A stretch of DNA of 64,000 nt from Pantoea sp. WMus005. GTDB lineage: Bacteria > Pseudomonadota > Gammaproteobacteria > Enterobacterales > Enterobacteriaceae. Location of the stretch: NCBI RefSeq assembly GCF_013415305.1, contig NZ_JACBXU010000006.1, positions 124,001 through 188,000 on the forward strand, in the 5' to 3' direction. The stretch's first letter is position 1; every line of letters starts with the position of its first letter. The notes under the pieces were generated by a model, which was not told the DNA's origin, made no database searches, and saw nothing but the letters and a program-made list of their open reading frames with translations. This document shows, piece after piece, positions 47,317 through 56,359 of the stretch. The position numbers and the translations under genes were made by a program.

Positions 47317-48572
47317 GTTTTGAAACCATCTCCGTGATTGGACTGGGATACATTGGGCTGCCGACGGCAGCCGTTTTTGCCTCAAAGGGAAAAAAAGTGG
47401 TGGGCGTGGATATCAATGCGCGTGCCGTTGAAACCATCAATCGTGGCGCGATCCACATCGTGGAACCCGATTTAGATCAGGTGGTGCATGCGGCTGTCAC
47501 ACGTGGCGACCTGCGCGCCACTACGCAGCCTGAAGCCGCTGACGCTTTTCTGATCGCCGTACCGACGCCTTTCAAAGATGAACATCAGCCCGACCTTCGC
47601 TTTGTGAAAGCGGCGGCGGAGTCGATCGCGCCGGTTCTGAAGAAGGGCGATCTGGTCATCCTGGAATCAACCTCACCAGTGGGCAGTACCGAACAGATGG
47701 CTGACTGGCTGGCGGCGGCGCGTCCCGACCTGCGTTTTCCGCAGCACGGAGAGGCGCCCGATATTTTTGTCGCCTACTGCCCGGAGCGCGTGCTGCCCGG
47801 CCAGGTGATGGTTGAGCTGATCAACAACGACAGGGTGATTGGCGGCATGACGCCGGCCTGTTCCGCTCGCGCCAGCGAACTCTACCGGCTGTTTTTAAAA
47901 GGCGAATGCGTTGAGACCAACGCCCGCACCGCCGAGATGTGTAAGCTGACGGAAAACAGCTTCCGTGACGTGAATATCGCTTTTGCCAATGAGCTGTCGC
48001 TGATTTGTGCCGATCAGGGCATCAACGTCTGGGAACTGATTGCGCTGGCGAATCGCCATCCGCGCGTCAACATTCTGCAGCCTGGCCCGGGCGTCGGTGG
48101 CCACTGTATCGCCGTTGATCCCTGGTTTATCGTGGCGCAGAATCCTGAATTAGCCCGCCTGATCCGCACCGCGCGTGAGGTGAATGACGCCAAGCCACAG
48201 TGGGTGCTGGACCAGGTGAAAACTGCGCTGGCGGACTGTCTGACGCAGACCGGCAAACGCGCCAGCGATATCACTATCGCCTGCTTTGGCCTGGCCTTTA
48301 AACCGAATATCGACGACCTGCGCGAAAGCCCGGCCGTAGGTGTGGCGCAGAACATTGCTGAATGGCACAGCGGCACAACCTGGGTGGTTGAACCCCATAT
48401 TGAGCAACTTGCGGACGCTCTGGCGGATAGGGCCGAACTGGTCTCCTGCGAGCAGGCGCTGGCCCAGGCTGATATTCTGGTGATGCTGGTCGATCACCGT
48501 GGCTTCCGCGCCATTGATGCCGCCGACGTTCAGCAGAACTGGATCGTCGACACCAAAGGTGTCTGGCGATGA
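47313..48572 (+). CDS. wecC: UDP-N-acetyl-D-mannosamine dehydrogenase WecC (RffD)
   Basis: 419 residues. NAD+-dependent four-electron oxidation of UDP-ManNAc to UDP-ManNAcA. Rossmann motif [15 protein letters not shown] (about 9-23), [20 protein letters not shown], catalytic Cys in [15 protein letters not shown] (about 258-272), and the C-terminal [13 protein letters not shown]. The stop TGA overlaps the ATG of the rffG remnant (ATGA), the same junction expected in an intact operon. Confidence 0.97.
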   Translation: MSFETISVIGLGYIGLPTAAVFASKGKKVVGVDINARAVETINRGAIHIVEPDLDQVVHAAVTRGDLRATTQPEAADAFLIAVPTPFKDEHQPDLRFVKAAAESIAPVLKKGDLVILESTSPVGSTEQMADWLAAARPDLRFPQHGEAPDIFVAYCPERVLPGQVMVELINNDRVIGGMTPACSARASELYRLFLKGECVETNARTAEMCKLTENSFRDVNIAFANELSLICADQGINVWELIALANRHPRVNILQPGPGVGGHCIAVDPWFIVAQNPELARLIRTAREVNDAKPQWVLDQVKTALADCLTQTGKRASDITIACFGLAFKPNIDDLRESPAVGVAQNIAEWHSGTTWVVEPHIEQLADALADRAELVSCEQALAQADILVMLVDHRGFRAIDAADVQQNWIVDTKGVWR

Positions 48573-48637
48573 AGCGCTTTCTGATCACGGGCGGTGCCGG
48601 TTTTATCGGCTCGGCTCTGGTGCGTTTTACCGCTTAG
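48569..48637 (+). pseudogene. rffG: rffG remnant: first 20 codons of dTDP-glucose 4,6-dehydratase
   Basis: The frame opens with [20 protein letters not shown], the NAD-binding start of RffG/RmlB, at the exact overlap with wecC where rffG begins in E. coli. After two further codons it meets TAG at 48635. The rest of the usual roughly 355-codon gene, including the catalytic YxxxK region, is gone. The protein cannot be active. The matching 3' fragment of rffH begins 10 bases on, so one deletion, possibly followed by small changes, joined the two genes. Confidence 0.9.
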
Positions 48638-48646
48638 ACGGCTGGC

Positions 48647-48775
48647 ATGATCGGCTCCTGGCGTAACAGCTGGCTCAGTGATGACAAGCTGCGTGCCGCC
48701 GGTAAAGCGCTGACAATAACCGGCTACGGCCAATACCTGCTGGATTTATTACATGCCCGTCCACGTCAGTATTAA
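48647..48775 (+). pseudogene. rffH: rffH remnant: last codons of glucose-1-phosphate thymidylyltransferase
   Basis: From the ATG at 48647 the frame reads MIGSWRNSWLSDDKL and ends TGYGQYLLDLLHARPRQY before TAA. This is the C-terminal tail of RffH/RmlA (E. coli ends AWRNGWLDDEG ... YLLELLRARPRQY). The remaining roughly 250 codons, including the nucleotidyltransferase core, are absent. Its last 23 bases overlap the wecD start, as in intact operons. The tail is well preserved, perhaps because its end is also wecD coding sequence and ribosome-loading region. Confidence 0.9.
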
Positions 48776-49460
48776 TCCCCTAAGCTGGGAAAGCGCATTC
48801 TTCGGTGTTGAGACTGTGCGGCTGGAGCCGCAGGGTGATATGCCGCTGGAACAGGCACTGCATCATCCCTGTGCGCTGATGCAGATGAAAGTCGCGGCCA
48901 GTGAGACGGCGCTGATTGATACGCTGCAACAGCATCAGTTCCAGCTGGCTGAAGGCGAAGCAGACCTGACGCTGGCGGTTAAAGAGACGGAGCGGCAGGC
49001 GGGGATTCGCATTGCGCGTGAAGCACAAATCCCGCTACTGCGCGATGCAGCGTCGCAGCTTTTCAGCCAGAGCCGTTTTCGCGCGCCCTGGTATGCGCCA
49101 GACGCCAGCGGACGCTTCTATGCGCAGTGGATTGAGAATGCGGTGCGTGGAACGTTTGACGATCAGTGCCTGGTAGCCAGTGACGCCACCGGTCAGCTGC
49201 AGGGATTTGTGTCGCTGCGCGCGGTGGACGGCGATGCCCGCATTGGTCTGCTGGGCGTGCTGCCTGACGCACAGGGCCAGGGACTGGGTCAGCGACTGCT
49301 GCTGGCGGCGGCGGACTGGGCGCGGGTACGACAGCTGGCTCAGCTTCGGGTTGCTACACAGCTCAGTAATCTCACGGCGATGCGCCTCTATTTACGCAGC
49401 GGTGCCCGGCTCGACAGCACTGCCTACTGGTTTTACAGGAAAGGTCATGATTCCATTTAA
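48753..49460 (+). CDS. wecD: dTDP-fucosamine acetyltransferase WecD (RffC)
   Basis: 235 residues. GNAT acetyltransferase that N-acetylates dTDP-4-amino-4,6-dideoxygalactose to dTDP-Fuc4NAc. The C-terminal half has the acetyl-CoA loop LPDAQGQGLGQRLL and a following RVATQLSN segment. The start MPVHVSINPLSWES matches the family and overlaps the rffH remnant end. It appears intact although its pathway predecessors are deleted here, which implies that the dTDP-4-keto-6-deoxyglucose precursor comes from elsewhere. It overlaps wecE by 14 bases. Confidence 0.94.
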   Translation: MPVHVSINPLSWESAFFGVETVRLEPQGDMPLEQALHHPCALMQMKVAASETALIDTLQQHQFQLAEGEADLTLAVKETERQAGIRIAREAQIPLLRDAASQLFSQSRFRAPWYAPDASGRFYAQWIENAVRGTFDDQCLVASDATGQLQGFVSLRAVDGDARIGLLGVLPDAQGQGLGQRLLLAAADWARVRQLAQLRVATQLSNLTAMRLYLRSGARLDSTAYWFYRKGHDSI

Positions 49461-50577
49461 TGCGCCCCCGATTGTGGGCACAGAAATCGAGTATATGCAG
49501 TCGGCGATGAACAGCGGCAAGCTGTGCGGCGACGGCGGATTTACCCGTCGCTGTCAGCAGTGGATGGAGCAGCGTTTTGGCAGCAAAAAAGTGCTGTTGA
49601 CGCCTTCATGTACCGCTTCGCTGGAGATGGCGGCGCTGTTAATCGATCTGCAGCCTGGCGATGAAGTCATTATGCCGAGCTACACCTTTGTCTCAACCGC
49701 CAACGCCTTTGTACTGCGCGGCGCGCGCATCGTGTTTGTCGATGTGCGCCCGGACACTATGAACATTGATGAAACGCTAATCGAAGCCGCCATCACTGAA
49801 AAAACCCGCGCCATCGTGCCAGTGCATTACGCAGGCGTGGCCTGTGAAATGGACACCATTATGGCGCTGGCGGCCAGGCATAACCTGTTTGTGATTGAAG
49901 ATGCAGCGCAGGGGGTAATGTCACGCTACAAAGGGCGCGCGCTTGGCACCATCGGTCACATTGGCTGCTTCAGTTTCCACGAAACCAAAAACTACACTGC
50001 CGGTGGCGAAGGTGGCGCGACACTCATCAACGACGCCGGCCTGGTCGAGCGCGCCGAGATTGTGCGGGAAAAAGGCACTAACCGCAGCCAGTTCTTCCGG
50101 GGTCAGGTCGATAAATATACCTGGCGCGATATGGGGTCGAGCTACCTGATGGCCGATCTGCAGGCGGCCTACCTCTGGGCGCAGCTGGAAGCCGCTGAGC
50201 GCATCAACCAGCAGCGGTTACGCATCTGGCAGCGCTATTATGAGGCACTCCAGCCGCTGGCGGCTCAGGGTCGAATCAGCCTGCCGGTGATCCCCGCCAG
50301 CTGTGAACACAATGCGCACATGTTTTACATCAAACTGCGCGATCAGGACGATCGCCAGGCGCTGATCAACTGGATGAAAGAAGCCGAGATACTGACGGTG
50401 TTCCACTATATTCCGCTGCACAGTTCGCCAGCTGGTGAGCGTTTCTCGCAGTTTGTCGGCGACGACCGCTATACCACGCAGGAAAGTGAACGTCTGCTGC
50501 GCCTGCCGCTGTTTTATAACCTGTCCGACAATAACCAGAGCACGGTTATCAGCTCACTGCTGAGCTTCTTTTCCTGA
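49447..50577 (+). CDS. wecE: dTDP-4-amino-4,6-dideoxygalactose transaminase WecE (RffA)
   Basis: 376 residues from ATG 49447; longer upstream frames are shadows of wecD. PLP-dependent DegT/DnrJ/EryC1 aminotransferase acting on dTDP-4-keto-6-deoxyglucose with glutamate. N-terminus MIPFNAPPIVGTEIEYM, TPSCTASLEMAALL (phosphate-binding), IEDAAQG (Asp to the pyridine ring) and the PLP lysine in FHETKNYTAGGEGG. Family length and residues are complete. It overlaps wecD upstream and abuts wzxE by one base. Confidence 0.96.
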   Translation: MIPFNAPPIVGTEIEYMQSAMNSGKLCGDGGFTRRCQQWMEQRFGSKKVLLTPSCTASLEMAALLIDLQPGDEVIMPSYTFVSTANAFVLRGARIVFVDVRPDTMNIDETLIEAAITEKTRAIVPVHYAGVACEMDTIMALAARHNLFVIEDAAQGVMSRYKGRALGTIGHIGCFSFHETKNYTAGGEGGATLINDAGLVERAEIVREKGTNRSQFFRGQVDKYTWRDMGSSYLMADLQAAYLWAQLEAAERINQQRLRIWQRYYEALQPLAAQGRISLPVIPASCEHNAHMFYIKLRDQDDRQALINWMKEAEILTVFHYIPLHSSPAGERFSQFVGDDRYTTQESERLLRLPLFYNLSDNNQSTVISSLLSFFS

Positions 50578-51827
50578 TGTCATTAGCCAGAGCCTCAGTG
50601 TGGACCGCATCGTCTACGCTGGTAAAAATTGTGGCCGGTCTGCTGGTGGTCAAGTTGCTGGCGATCAGCTTCGGACCTGAGGGGGTCGGCCAGGCGGGGA
50701 ATTTCCGTCAGTTGATCACCGTGCTGGGTGTGCTGGCGGGCGCGGGCATTTTTAACGGCGTTACTACCTATGTGGCGCAGTATCAGCAGCAGCCCGGTCA
50801 ATTGCGGGCGATGGTGGGCACGGCATCGACCATGGTGCTTGGCTTTTCTGGCGTGCTGGCGCTGCTGTTTCTGCTGGCGGCAGCACCTGTCAGCACCGCG
50901 CTGTTTGGCCACGACCGCTATCAGGGTGTCATCCGCGTCGTCGCCTTTCTTCAGCTCGGTATCGCCTGGGCCAACTTTACCCTGGCGCTGCTGAAGGGCT
51001 ACCGCGACGCGCGCGGTAATGCGCTGGCACTGATTCTCGGCAGCCTGACTGGCGTGGCGGGCTATGTACTCTGCTGGTGGCTGGGGGGTTATCAGGGAGC
51101 GCTGATTGGCCTCGCGCTGGTGCCAGCCTTGCTGCTGCCGCCTGCGCTGATGATGCTGAAACGTCGCGCGCCGCTGCCGCTGAGCTGGCTGCGCCCGCAA
51201 TGGCATCCTGAGCTGGCACGCAATCTGGCAAAATATACCCTGATGGCATTGATCACGGCCGTGACCCTGCCGGTCGCCTGGGTGTTGATGCGTAACCTGC
51301 TGGCAGAGCAGGAAGGATGGGCGCAGGTCGGATTGTGGCAGGGCGTCACCAGCATTTCCGATGCCTATCTGCAGTTTATTACCGCGACGTTTAGCGTCTG
51401 GCTGCTGCCGACGCTGGCGCGGCTCGACAATAAACGCGACATCGCGCGTGAGATTGGCCGTGCATTGCGCTTTGTACTGCCCGCCGTGGCGGTTGCCAGC
51501 TTTGGCGTCTGGGTGCTGCGGGATTTTGCCATCAGCCTGCTGTTCTCTGAGGCATTTCGTGGGATGCGCGATCTCTTTGTCTGGCAGCTGTGCGGCGATG
51601 TTTTTAAAGTCGGTGCCTATGTTTTCGGATATCTGGTTATCGCCAAAGCCTCACTGCGCTTTTATGTTCTGACTGAGATCAGCCAGTTTCTGTTGCTGAC
51701 CCTGTTTTCACGCTGGTTGATCCCGTTACAGGGCGCGACGGGTGCGGCGCAGGCCTATATGTTTACCTATATGGCTTACTTCACCTTGTGCTGTGGCGCT
51801 TTTATTGTTTACTGCCGGAAAAAATGA
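50577..51827 (+). CDS. wzxE: ECA lipid III flippase WzxE
   Basis: 416 residues with about 12 predicted membrane helices and few charged residues. The MATE/MOP-type exporter start [27 protein letters not shown] matches E. coli WzxE. It moves undecaprenyl-PP-trisaccharide (lipid III) to the periplasmic side. Overlaps of one base (wecE) and four bases (wecF) indicate tight coupling. Confidence 0.95.
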   Translation: MSLARASVWTASSTLVKIVAGLLVVKLLAISFGPEGVGQAGNFRQLITVLGVLAGAGIFNGVTTYVAQYQQQPGQLRAMVGTASTMVLGFSGVLALLFLLAAAPVSTALFGHDRYQGVIRVVAFLQLGIAWANFTLALLKGYRDARGNALALILGSLTGVAGYVLCWWLGGYQGALIGLALVPALLLPPALMMLKRRAPLPLSWLRPQWHPELARNLAKYTLMALITAVTLPVAWVLMRNLLAEQEGWAQVGLWQGVTSISDAYLQFITATFSVWLLPTLARLDNKRDIAREIGRALRFVLPAVAVASFGVWVLRDFAISLLFSEAFRGMRDLFVWQLCGDVFKVGAYVFGYLVIAKASLRFYVLTEISQFLLLTLFSRWLIPLQGATGAAQAYMFTYMAYFTLCCGAFIVYCRKK

Positions 51828-52891
51828 CTTTAATTCACGTTTTAGGATCGGACATCCCCCACCACAATCTTACGGTGCTGCGCTTTTTCAACGATGTACT
51901 TAGCGTTGAGCAGCCTGTGGCTTCGCCACGTCATTTTATGGTGGTGACCCAGCGGCCTGAGAGCCTTGCTCCGTTCAGTGCGTTGCAGATCGAGTGCTTC
52001 ACCAGCAAGAAAGCGCTGTCGCAGGCGCTGCTGCAGCGAGCCAGAAATCGTCAGCAGCGTTTTTTCTGTCACGGTCAGTTTAATCCGTGGATCTGGCTGG
52101 CATTACTCAGCGGCAGGCTGCGCCGTTCACAGCTTTTCTGGCATGTCTGGGGCGCCGATCTCTATGAAGATTCGCGCAGCCTGAAGTTTCGCCTGTTCTA
52201 TCTGGTTCGTCGTATAGCGCAGGGGCGGGTTGCACAGGTTTTCGCGACCCGTGGCGACCTGCATCATTACCAGCAGCGTCATCGCCGCGTTCCCGGTTCA
52301 CTGCTTTATTTCCCGACCCGAATGCCCGCCACCGCCGTTGAGTCTGCGCCGTCAGAGCCGTTTACGCTGCTGCTGGGCAACTCGGGCGATCCGAGTAACC
52401 GGCACATCGAAGGCTTAAAAGCGATTCACGCGCAGTTTGGCGAGCAGGTGCGTATCGAGGTGCCGCTAGGCTATCCGCCAGGCAATGAGGCTTACATCAG
52501 CCAGATTCAGTCCGCAGCAGAGGCGCTCTTCCCGAACGGACAGGTGAATCTGATGCGGGAAAATCTGGCCTTTGATGATTACTTAGCGCTGCTGGCGCGC
52601 TGCCATGTCGGCTATTTTATGTTTGAGCGTCAGCAGGGGGTGGGAACACTCTGTCTGCTGATCCAGGCCAACGTGCCGTTTATACTGACCCGCAAAAATC
52701 CGTTCTGGCGTGATGTAGCAGAACAGCAGCTTCCGGTATTGTTCAGCGAAGACACGCTGTCGCCCGCAGTGATCGCCGAGGCTCGCCGTCAACTGATGCG
52801 CTGTGATAAACAGGCAATCGCCTTTTTTGCGCCGGCTTATCTGGCAGGCTGGCGGGCAGCGTTACAGCTCAGCGAAGGGGAATTGTCATGA
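51824..52891 (+). CDS. wecF: TDP-N-acetylfucosamine:lipid II N-acetylfucosaminyltransferase WecF (RffT)
   Basis: 355 residues from ATG 51824, giving [24 protein letters not shown], the family start. GT56 enzyme that adds Fuc4NAc to lipid II to complete the ECA trisaccharide. Conserved parts are [44 protein letters not shown] and [19 protein letters not shown]. The ATG overlaps the wzxE stop (ATGA). Confidence 0.95.
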   Translation: MTLIHVLGSDIPHHNLTVLRFFNDVLSVEQPVASPRHFMVVTQRPESLAPFSALQIECFTSKKALSQALLQRARNRQQRFFCHGQFNPWIWLALLSGRLRRSQLFWHVWGADLYEDSRSLKFRLFYLVRRIAQGRVAQVFATRGDLHHYQQRHRRVPGSLLYFPTRMPATAVESAPSEPFTLLLGNSGDPSNRHIEGLKAIHAQFGEQVRIEVPLGYPPGNEAYISQIQSAAEALFPNGQVNLMRENLAFDDYLALLARCHVGYFMFERQQGVGTLCLLIQANVPFILTRKNPFWRDVAEQQLPVLFSEDTLSPAVIAEARRQLMRCDKQAIAFFAPAYLAGWRAALQLSEGELS

Positions 52892-54231
52892 GTCTGATGC
52901 AGTTTGGTGGCCTGCTGGTGGTCTATCTGCTGTCGCTGGTTTTTATTCTGACGCTGACCTGGCGAGAGTTTAAGCGCGTCCGTTTTAACTTCCATCTCTT
53001 CTTCACGCTGCTGTTCTTACTGACCTTTTATTTCGGCTTCCCACTGACCTCCGTGCTGGTGTTTCGCTTTAATGTTGAGGTGGTGCCGGTGGAGAATCTG
53101 CTGGAGGCGCTGCTGTCGGCGACGGCGTTTTACGCCATTTATTACGTCAGTTATAAAGTGCGTCTGAAACCTGCCAGTGCGCCTCCTGCGAAGCCCTGGC
53201 TGCAGATGAATCGGGTTGAAACCCACCTGACCTGTATAATTCTGGCGCTGGTGGCGCTGGGAACCGTGACGGTGTTCTTCATTCACAACGGTTTTCTGCT
53301 GTTCCGTCTGACCGCCTATAACCAGATTTTCTCCAGCGAAGTGTCGGGTGTGGCGCTCAAGCGCTTCTTCTATTTCTTTATCCCGGCGATGCTGATTCCC
53401 TACTTTTTGAGTCCGACGCGCCGCAACTGGCTGCTGTTCCTGGTGGTAACGGTTGCCTTCGGTTTGCTGACCTACGCACTGGTGGGCGGCACCCGCGCCA
53501 ATATCATTATTGCGTTTGCCCTGTTCCTGTTCATCGGGATTACCCGTGGCTGGATCACATTGTGGATGCTGGCAACAGCGGGCGTACTGGCGATTGCGGG
53601 GATGTTCTGGCTGGCGCTGCGCCGCTATAACCTCGACGTAATGGGTGATGAAGCGTTTTATACCTTCCTCTATCTGACGCGTGATACTTTCTCGCCGTGG
53701 GAGAATCTCGCCCTGCTGCTGGATAACTACGCCCGCATTGAGTTTCAGGGGCTGGCACCGCTGTGGCGTGATTTCTACGTTTTCATTCCATCCTGGCTCT
53801 GGCCGGATCGGCCACTGGCGGTATTAAACAGTGCGAACTACTTCACCTGGGACGTGCTGAACAACCATTCTGGTCTGGCGATTTCACCCACACTAATCGG
53901 GTCACTGGTGGTGATGGGCGGCGTCTGGGCAATTCCACTCGGTGCCGTTGCGGTAGGGATGATTATTAAAGCCTTTGATGCGATCTACCAGCGTGGCTGC
54001 CTTGAAACCAACCGGTACACGGGCGCCATCCTGCAAAGCTTCTGTTTTGGCGCGGTGTTTAACATGATCGTACTGGCTCGCGAAGGTCTTGATGCATTCG
54101 GCTCTCGCGTAGTGTTTTTCTGTATCATTTTTGCTGCCTGTCTGGGCATGGCTAAATTACTTTTCTGGTTTCTTGATCGCGCAGGCTTAATTCGCGACCG
54201 CAGCAGGCGGGTTTTGCACAGCCCGCTCTGA
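52888..54231 (+). CDS. wzyE: ECA polymerase WzyE
   Basis: 447 residues with about 11 membrane helices. It links ECA trisaccharides into chains in the periplasm. Recognisable segments: [32 protein letters not shown] and the large loop [15 protein letters not shown] with [19 protein letters not shown]. The ATG overlaps the wecF stop. Fifteen bases separate it from the wecG ATG. Confidence 0.95.
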   Translation: MSLMQFGGLLVVYLLSLVFILTLTWREFKRVRFNFHLFFTLLFLLTFYFGFPLTSVLVFRFNVEVVPVENLLEALLSATAFYAIYYVSYKVRLKPASAPPAKPWLQMNRVETHLTCIILALVALGTVTVFFIHNGFLLFRLTAYNQIFSSEVSGVALKRFFYFFIPAMLIPYFLSPTRRNWLLFLVVTVAFGLLTYALVGGTRANIIIAFALFLFIGITRGWITLWMLATAGVLAIAGMFWLALRRYNLDVMGDEAFYTFLYLTRDTFSPWENLALLLDNYARIEFQGLAPLWRDFYVFIPSWLWPDRPLAVLNSANYFTWDVLNNHSGLAISPTLIGSLVVMGGVWAIPLGAVAVGMIIKAFDAIYQRGCLETNRYTGAILQSFCFGAVFNMIVLAREGLDAFGSRVVFFCIIFAACLGMAKLLFWFLDRAGLIRDRSRRVLHSPL

Positions 54232-54246
54232 TTAACCTCTGGATTG

Positions 54247-54996
54247 ATGAGAGATATGAAAACGTTAACTGAGACGCCGCAGTACCGTATTCGCGGCGTT
54301 GATTTGTATGGCTTCGAAAACATGCCGTCGGCGGTAAATTTTCTGATGCCGCCGCAGCGCGTTCGCAGCGGTATTTTAGTCGCTATTAATGCGGAGAAAA
54401 TCCTGACCGCTGAGCGGGATGAGGGATTACGCACGCTGTTGGCGCAGGCGGAATATGCCTACGCCGATGGCATCAGCATTGTGCGTTCGATTCGTAAAAA
54501 GTATCCGCAGGCGTCAGTGCAGCGCATTGCGGGTGCAGATTTATGGGAAGCGCTGATGGAGCGCGCCGGGCGGGAAGGGACGCCGGTGTTTCTAATCGGC
54601 GGCCGTCAGCAGGTGCTGGATGAGACCTGTAATAAGTTACGCCGACAGTGGAATGTGAATATTGTCGGGGCGCAGGATGGCTATTTTGCGCCAGCCGATC
54701 AGGATGCGCTGTTTGCCCGAATTGCAGCCAGCGGCGCGAAGCTGGTGACCGTAGCGCTGGGATCGCCACGTCAGGAGCTGCTGATGCTGGCGTGCCGTGC
54801 GCACTGGCCTGAAGCGCTCTATATGGGCGTGGGCGGAACGTACGATGTTTTCACCGGCCATGTGAAGCGCGCCCCTAAAATCTGGCAGCGACTGGGGCTG
54901 GAATGGCTCTATCGTCTGATTCGACAGCCGAGCCGCCTGCGCAGGCAATTAAAACTGCTTAAATATTTGCGCTATCACTGGCGCGGCGATCTCTGA
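54247..54996 (+). CDS. wecG: UDP-ManNAcA:lipid I transferase WecG (RffM)
   Basis: 249 residues. GT26 (WecG/TagA/CpsF) enzyme adding ManNAcA to GlcNAc-PP-undecaprenol. Family motifs: [61 protein letters not shown] and [25 protein letters not shown] at 54244 and an ATG at 54256 are other possible starts. It ends the ECA operon; the yifK amino-acid transporter that follows in E. coli is absent. Confidence 0.95.
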   Translation: MRDMKTLTETPQYRIRGVDLYGFENMPSAVNFLMPPQRVRSGILVAINAEKILTAERDEGLRTLLAQAEYAYADGISIVRSIRKKYPQASVQRIAGADLWEALMERAGREGTPVFLIGGRQQVLDETCNKLRRQWNVNIVGAQDGYFAPADQDALFARIAASGAKLVTVALGSPRQELLMLACRAHWPEALYMGVGGTYDVFTGHVKRAPKIWQRLGLEWLYRLIRQPSRLRRQLKLLKYLRYHWRGDL

Positions 54997-55104
54997 TATT
55001 GCTGATAAATGCCGCATTTTTAGGCGTTGTGAGTGAGGAAATGCACTATTTGTCGAGAAAGTGCACAAAGCGTAATCAAACGCGTCTTTTTATTTAAAAA
55101 GCAC

Positions 55105-55133
55105 TAGACACAGTGGGCGCTTATCTCTAGTAT
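55105..55133 (+). promoter_or_regulatory. Promoter of the argX-hisR-leuT-proM tRNA operon
   Basis: A -35 TAGACA (55105-55110), a 17-base spacer and a -10 TAGTAT (55128-55133), followed by a discriminator with several G/C (GCACATCCGC) about 22 bases before the first tRNA. This layout fits a stable-RNA promoter under stringent and growth-rate control. Confidence 0.7.
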
Positions 55134-55154
55134 GCACATCCGCAACGGCGCTAC

Positions 55155-55231
<77 letters not shown>

Positions 55232-55329
55232 TATCGTTTGTGCGCATGAGCTTCGGTGGTTGATTTACCGCGGTTGGCAGTAGAGATTTAAATGCTGCAG
55301 GTTTTAAACTTGTGACATTAAGTATTGTG

Positions 55330-55405
55330 GTGGCTATAGCTCAGTTGGTAGAGCCCTGGATTGTGATTCCAGTTGTCGTGGGTTCGAGTCCCATTAGCCA
55401 CCCCA
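55330..55405 (+). tRNA. hisR: tRNA-His (anticodon GTG)
   Basis: 76 bases. The acceptor GTGGCTA pairs with TAGCCAC, the anticodon loop is TTGTGAT and CCA is encoded. A G at 55329 can serve as the extra G-1 that histidyl-tRNA synthetase needs. Confidence 0.97.
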
Positions 55406-55421
55406 GATTTTGCTGGGAAAC

Positions 55422-55508
55422 GCGAAGGTGGCGGAATTGGTAGACGCGCTAGCTTCAGGTGTTAGTGTCTTAACGGACGTGAGGGTTCAAGTCCCTCTCT
55501 TCGCACCA
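55422..55508 (+). tRNA. leuT: tRNA-Leu (anticodon CAG)
   Basis: 87 bases with the long variable arm of class II tRNAs. The acceptor GCGAAGG is present, the anticodon CAG lies in the CTTCAGG loop and CCA is encoded. Confidence 0.96.
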
Positions 55509-55528
55509 GGCAAAACAGTTAAAAAAAT

Positions 55529-55605
55529 CGGCGAGTAGCGCAGCTTGGTAGCGCAACTGGTTTGGGACCAGTGGGTCGGAGGTTCGAATCCTCTCTCGCC
55601 GACCA
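55529..55605 (+). tRNA. proM: tRNA-Pro (anticodon TGG)
   Basis: 77 bases. The acceptor CGGCGAG pairs with CTCGCCG, the anticodon is TGG in the loop TTTGGGA and CCA is encoded. It is the last gene of the tRNA operon. Confidence 0.97.
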
Positions 55606-55612
55606 TTTTAGA

Positions 55613-55640
55613 AACCTGTCTGAAAAGACGGGTTTTTTTT
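55613..55640 (+). terminator. Terminator of the tRNA operon
   Basis: Seven-base-pair stem CCTGTCT/AGACGGG (one G-U pair) with a four-base loop and eight T, seven bases after proM. Confidence 0.9.
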
Positions 55641-55863
55641 CGTCTGCAGAAAAGAGGATAAGGACCGCCGAAGGAGGCTGGGCCGGGTACAGCCAGATAG
55701 CGTTGCTATCAGTGCGAACCTGCTTAGAGAACACGGTCAGATCGGAAAGGCCTATACTCCCTGAAGCCCGTACAGCGGTGAGCGCGGGCAGCTTGTGAGC
55801 TTATCCATTGTAACCAGAGTTACGATGCTTTGATTCCGTTCGCAATACGAGCAGGAGCGACAG
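55641..55863. other. Intergenic region between tRNA operon and glmZ control region
   Basis: About 220 bp in which I see no gene or clear signal. E. coli carries aslB and aslA at this place; no trace of either was recognised. Confidence 0.5.
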
Positions 55864-55881
55864 CGTCGTGAATTGCCGACA
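55864..55881 (+). promoter_or_regulatory. GlrR/QseF-type site 1 (imperfect)
   Basis: CGTC-N10-GACA, one mismatch to the TGTC-N10-GACA motif bound by the sigma-54 activator GlrR (QseF). It is the most distal of three sites upstream of glmZ. Confidence 0.5.
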
Positions 55882-55926
55882 AATAAGTCATTGTTATTGT
55901 TGAGTTCACAGAGAAACCGACCTTGC

Positions 55927-55944
55927 TGTCTCCATTCAGAGACA
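55927..55944 (+). promoter_or_regulatory. GlrR/QseF site 2
   Basis: Perfect TGTC-N10-GACA inverted motif, about 160 bp upstream of the glmZ start. Confidence 0.75.
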
Positions 55945-55958
55945 GAGAAAATGCCTAC

Positions 55959-55976
55959 TGTCACCTGATACCGACA
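55959..55976 (+). promoter_or_regulatory. GlrR/QseF site 3
   Basis: Perfect TGTC-N10-GACA inverted motif, 32 bases (three helical turns) from site 2, so both lie on one face of the DNA. Confidence 0.75.
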
Positions 55977-56018
55977 CTTTCTGCCGTAAGTCGCTGAAGA
56001 AAGATTTAGCGATCAACT

Positions 56019-56031
56019 TAAGCTGTTGATT
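56019..56031 (-). promoter_or_regulatory. IHF-type binding site
   Basis: On the minus strand AATCAA-CAGC-TTA fits WATCAANNNNTTR exactly. It lies between the GlrR sites and the sigma-54 promoter, where a bend would bring the activator to RNA polymerase. Confidence 0.65.
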
Positions 56032-56060
56032 TATAGTAACTTTAAAAATAAACCTTAACC

Positions 56061-56077
56061 TGGCACGGCTTGTGCAA
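56061..56077 (+). promoter_or_regulatory. Sigma-54 promoter of glmZ
   Basis: TGGCAC-N5-GTGCA, with GG and GC at the -24/-12 spacing. The GC at 56074-56075 lies 12-13 bases before the first GlmZ base at 56088. Confidence 0.85.
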
Positions 56078-56087
56078 TACTTCTGCT

Positions 56088-56286
56088 GTAGATGCTCATT
56101 CCACCTCTTATGTTTGCTGATGCGACATAAACCTGGGAATGATGCAGAGCCAATTTTAGGTACCTGTTGTCTGCCTGCCTGTATCGCGTAAGTCTTACAG
56201 GGTTAACAGACACCACGTTGAGTCAGGTACCTCCCGGTTGTCTTACCGACCTGATCTTACACCTGCCAATGGCAGGTGTTTTTTTT
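56088..56286 (+). ncRNA. glmZ: Small regulatory RNA GlmZ
   Basis: About 199 nt (E. coli about 207). The 5' end GTAGATGCTCATTCCA is the same as in E. coli GlmZ, followed by CTTATGTT and a GGAATGA pairing arm. CCACGTTGAGTC and the seed-like GGTTGTCTTACCGACCTG at about 56236-56253 correspond to the region that pairs with the glmS leader. A CACCTGCC/GGCAGGTG hairpin with eight T (56260-56286) ends it. GlmZ with Hfq exposes the glmS ribosome site and raises glucosamine-6-phosphate synthase; RapZ and RNase E control its processing, and GlmY acts as decoy. Location next to hemY is as in E. coli. Confidence 0.93.
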
Positions 56287-56319
56287 GCCTGCAAAAACAG
56301 GTTGGCAGATTGCAGGCAC

Positions 56320-56344
56320 AAAAAAGCCGGGCGAGCCCGGCTTT
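56320..56344 (-). terminator. Terminator of the hemCDXY operon
   Basis: On the minus strand, stem GCCGGGC/GCCCGGC with a very short loop, then six T, 16 bases past the hemY stop. Confidence 0.9.
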
Positions 56345-56359
56345 ATCCTGTCTGAAATA

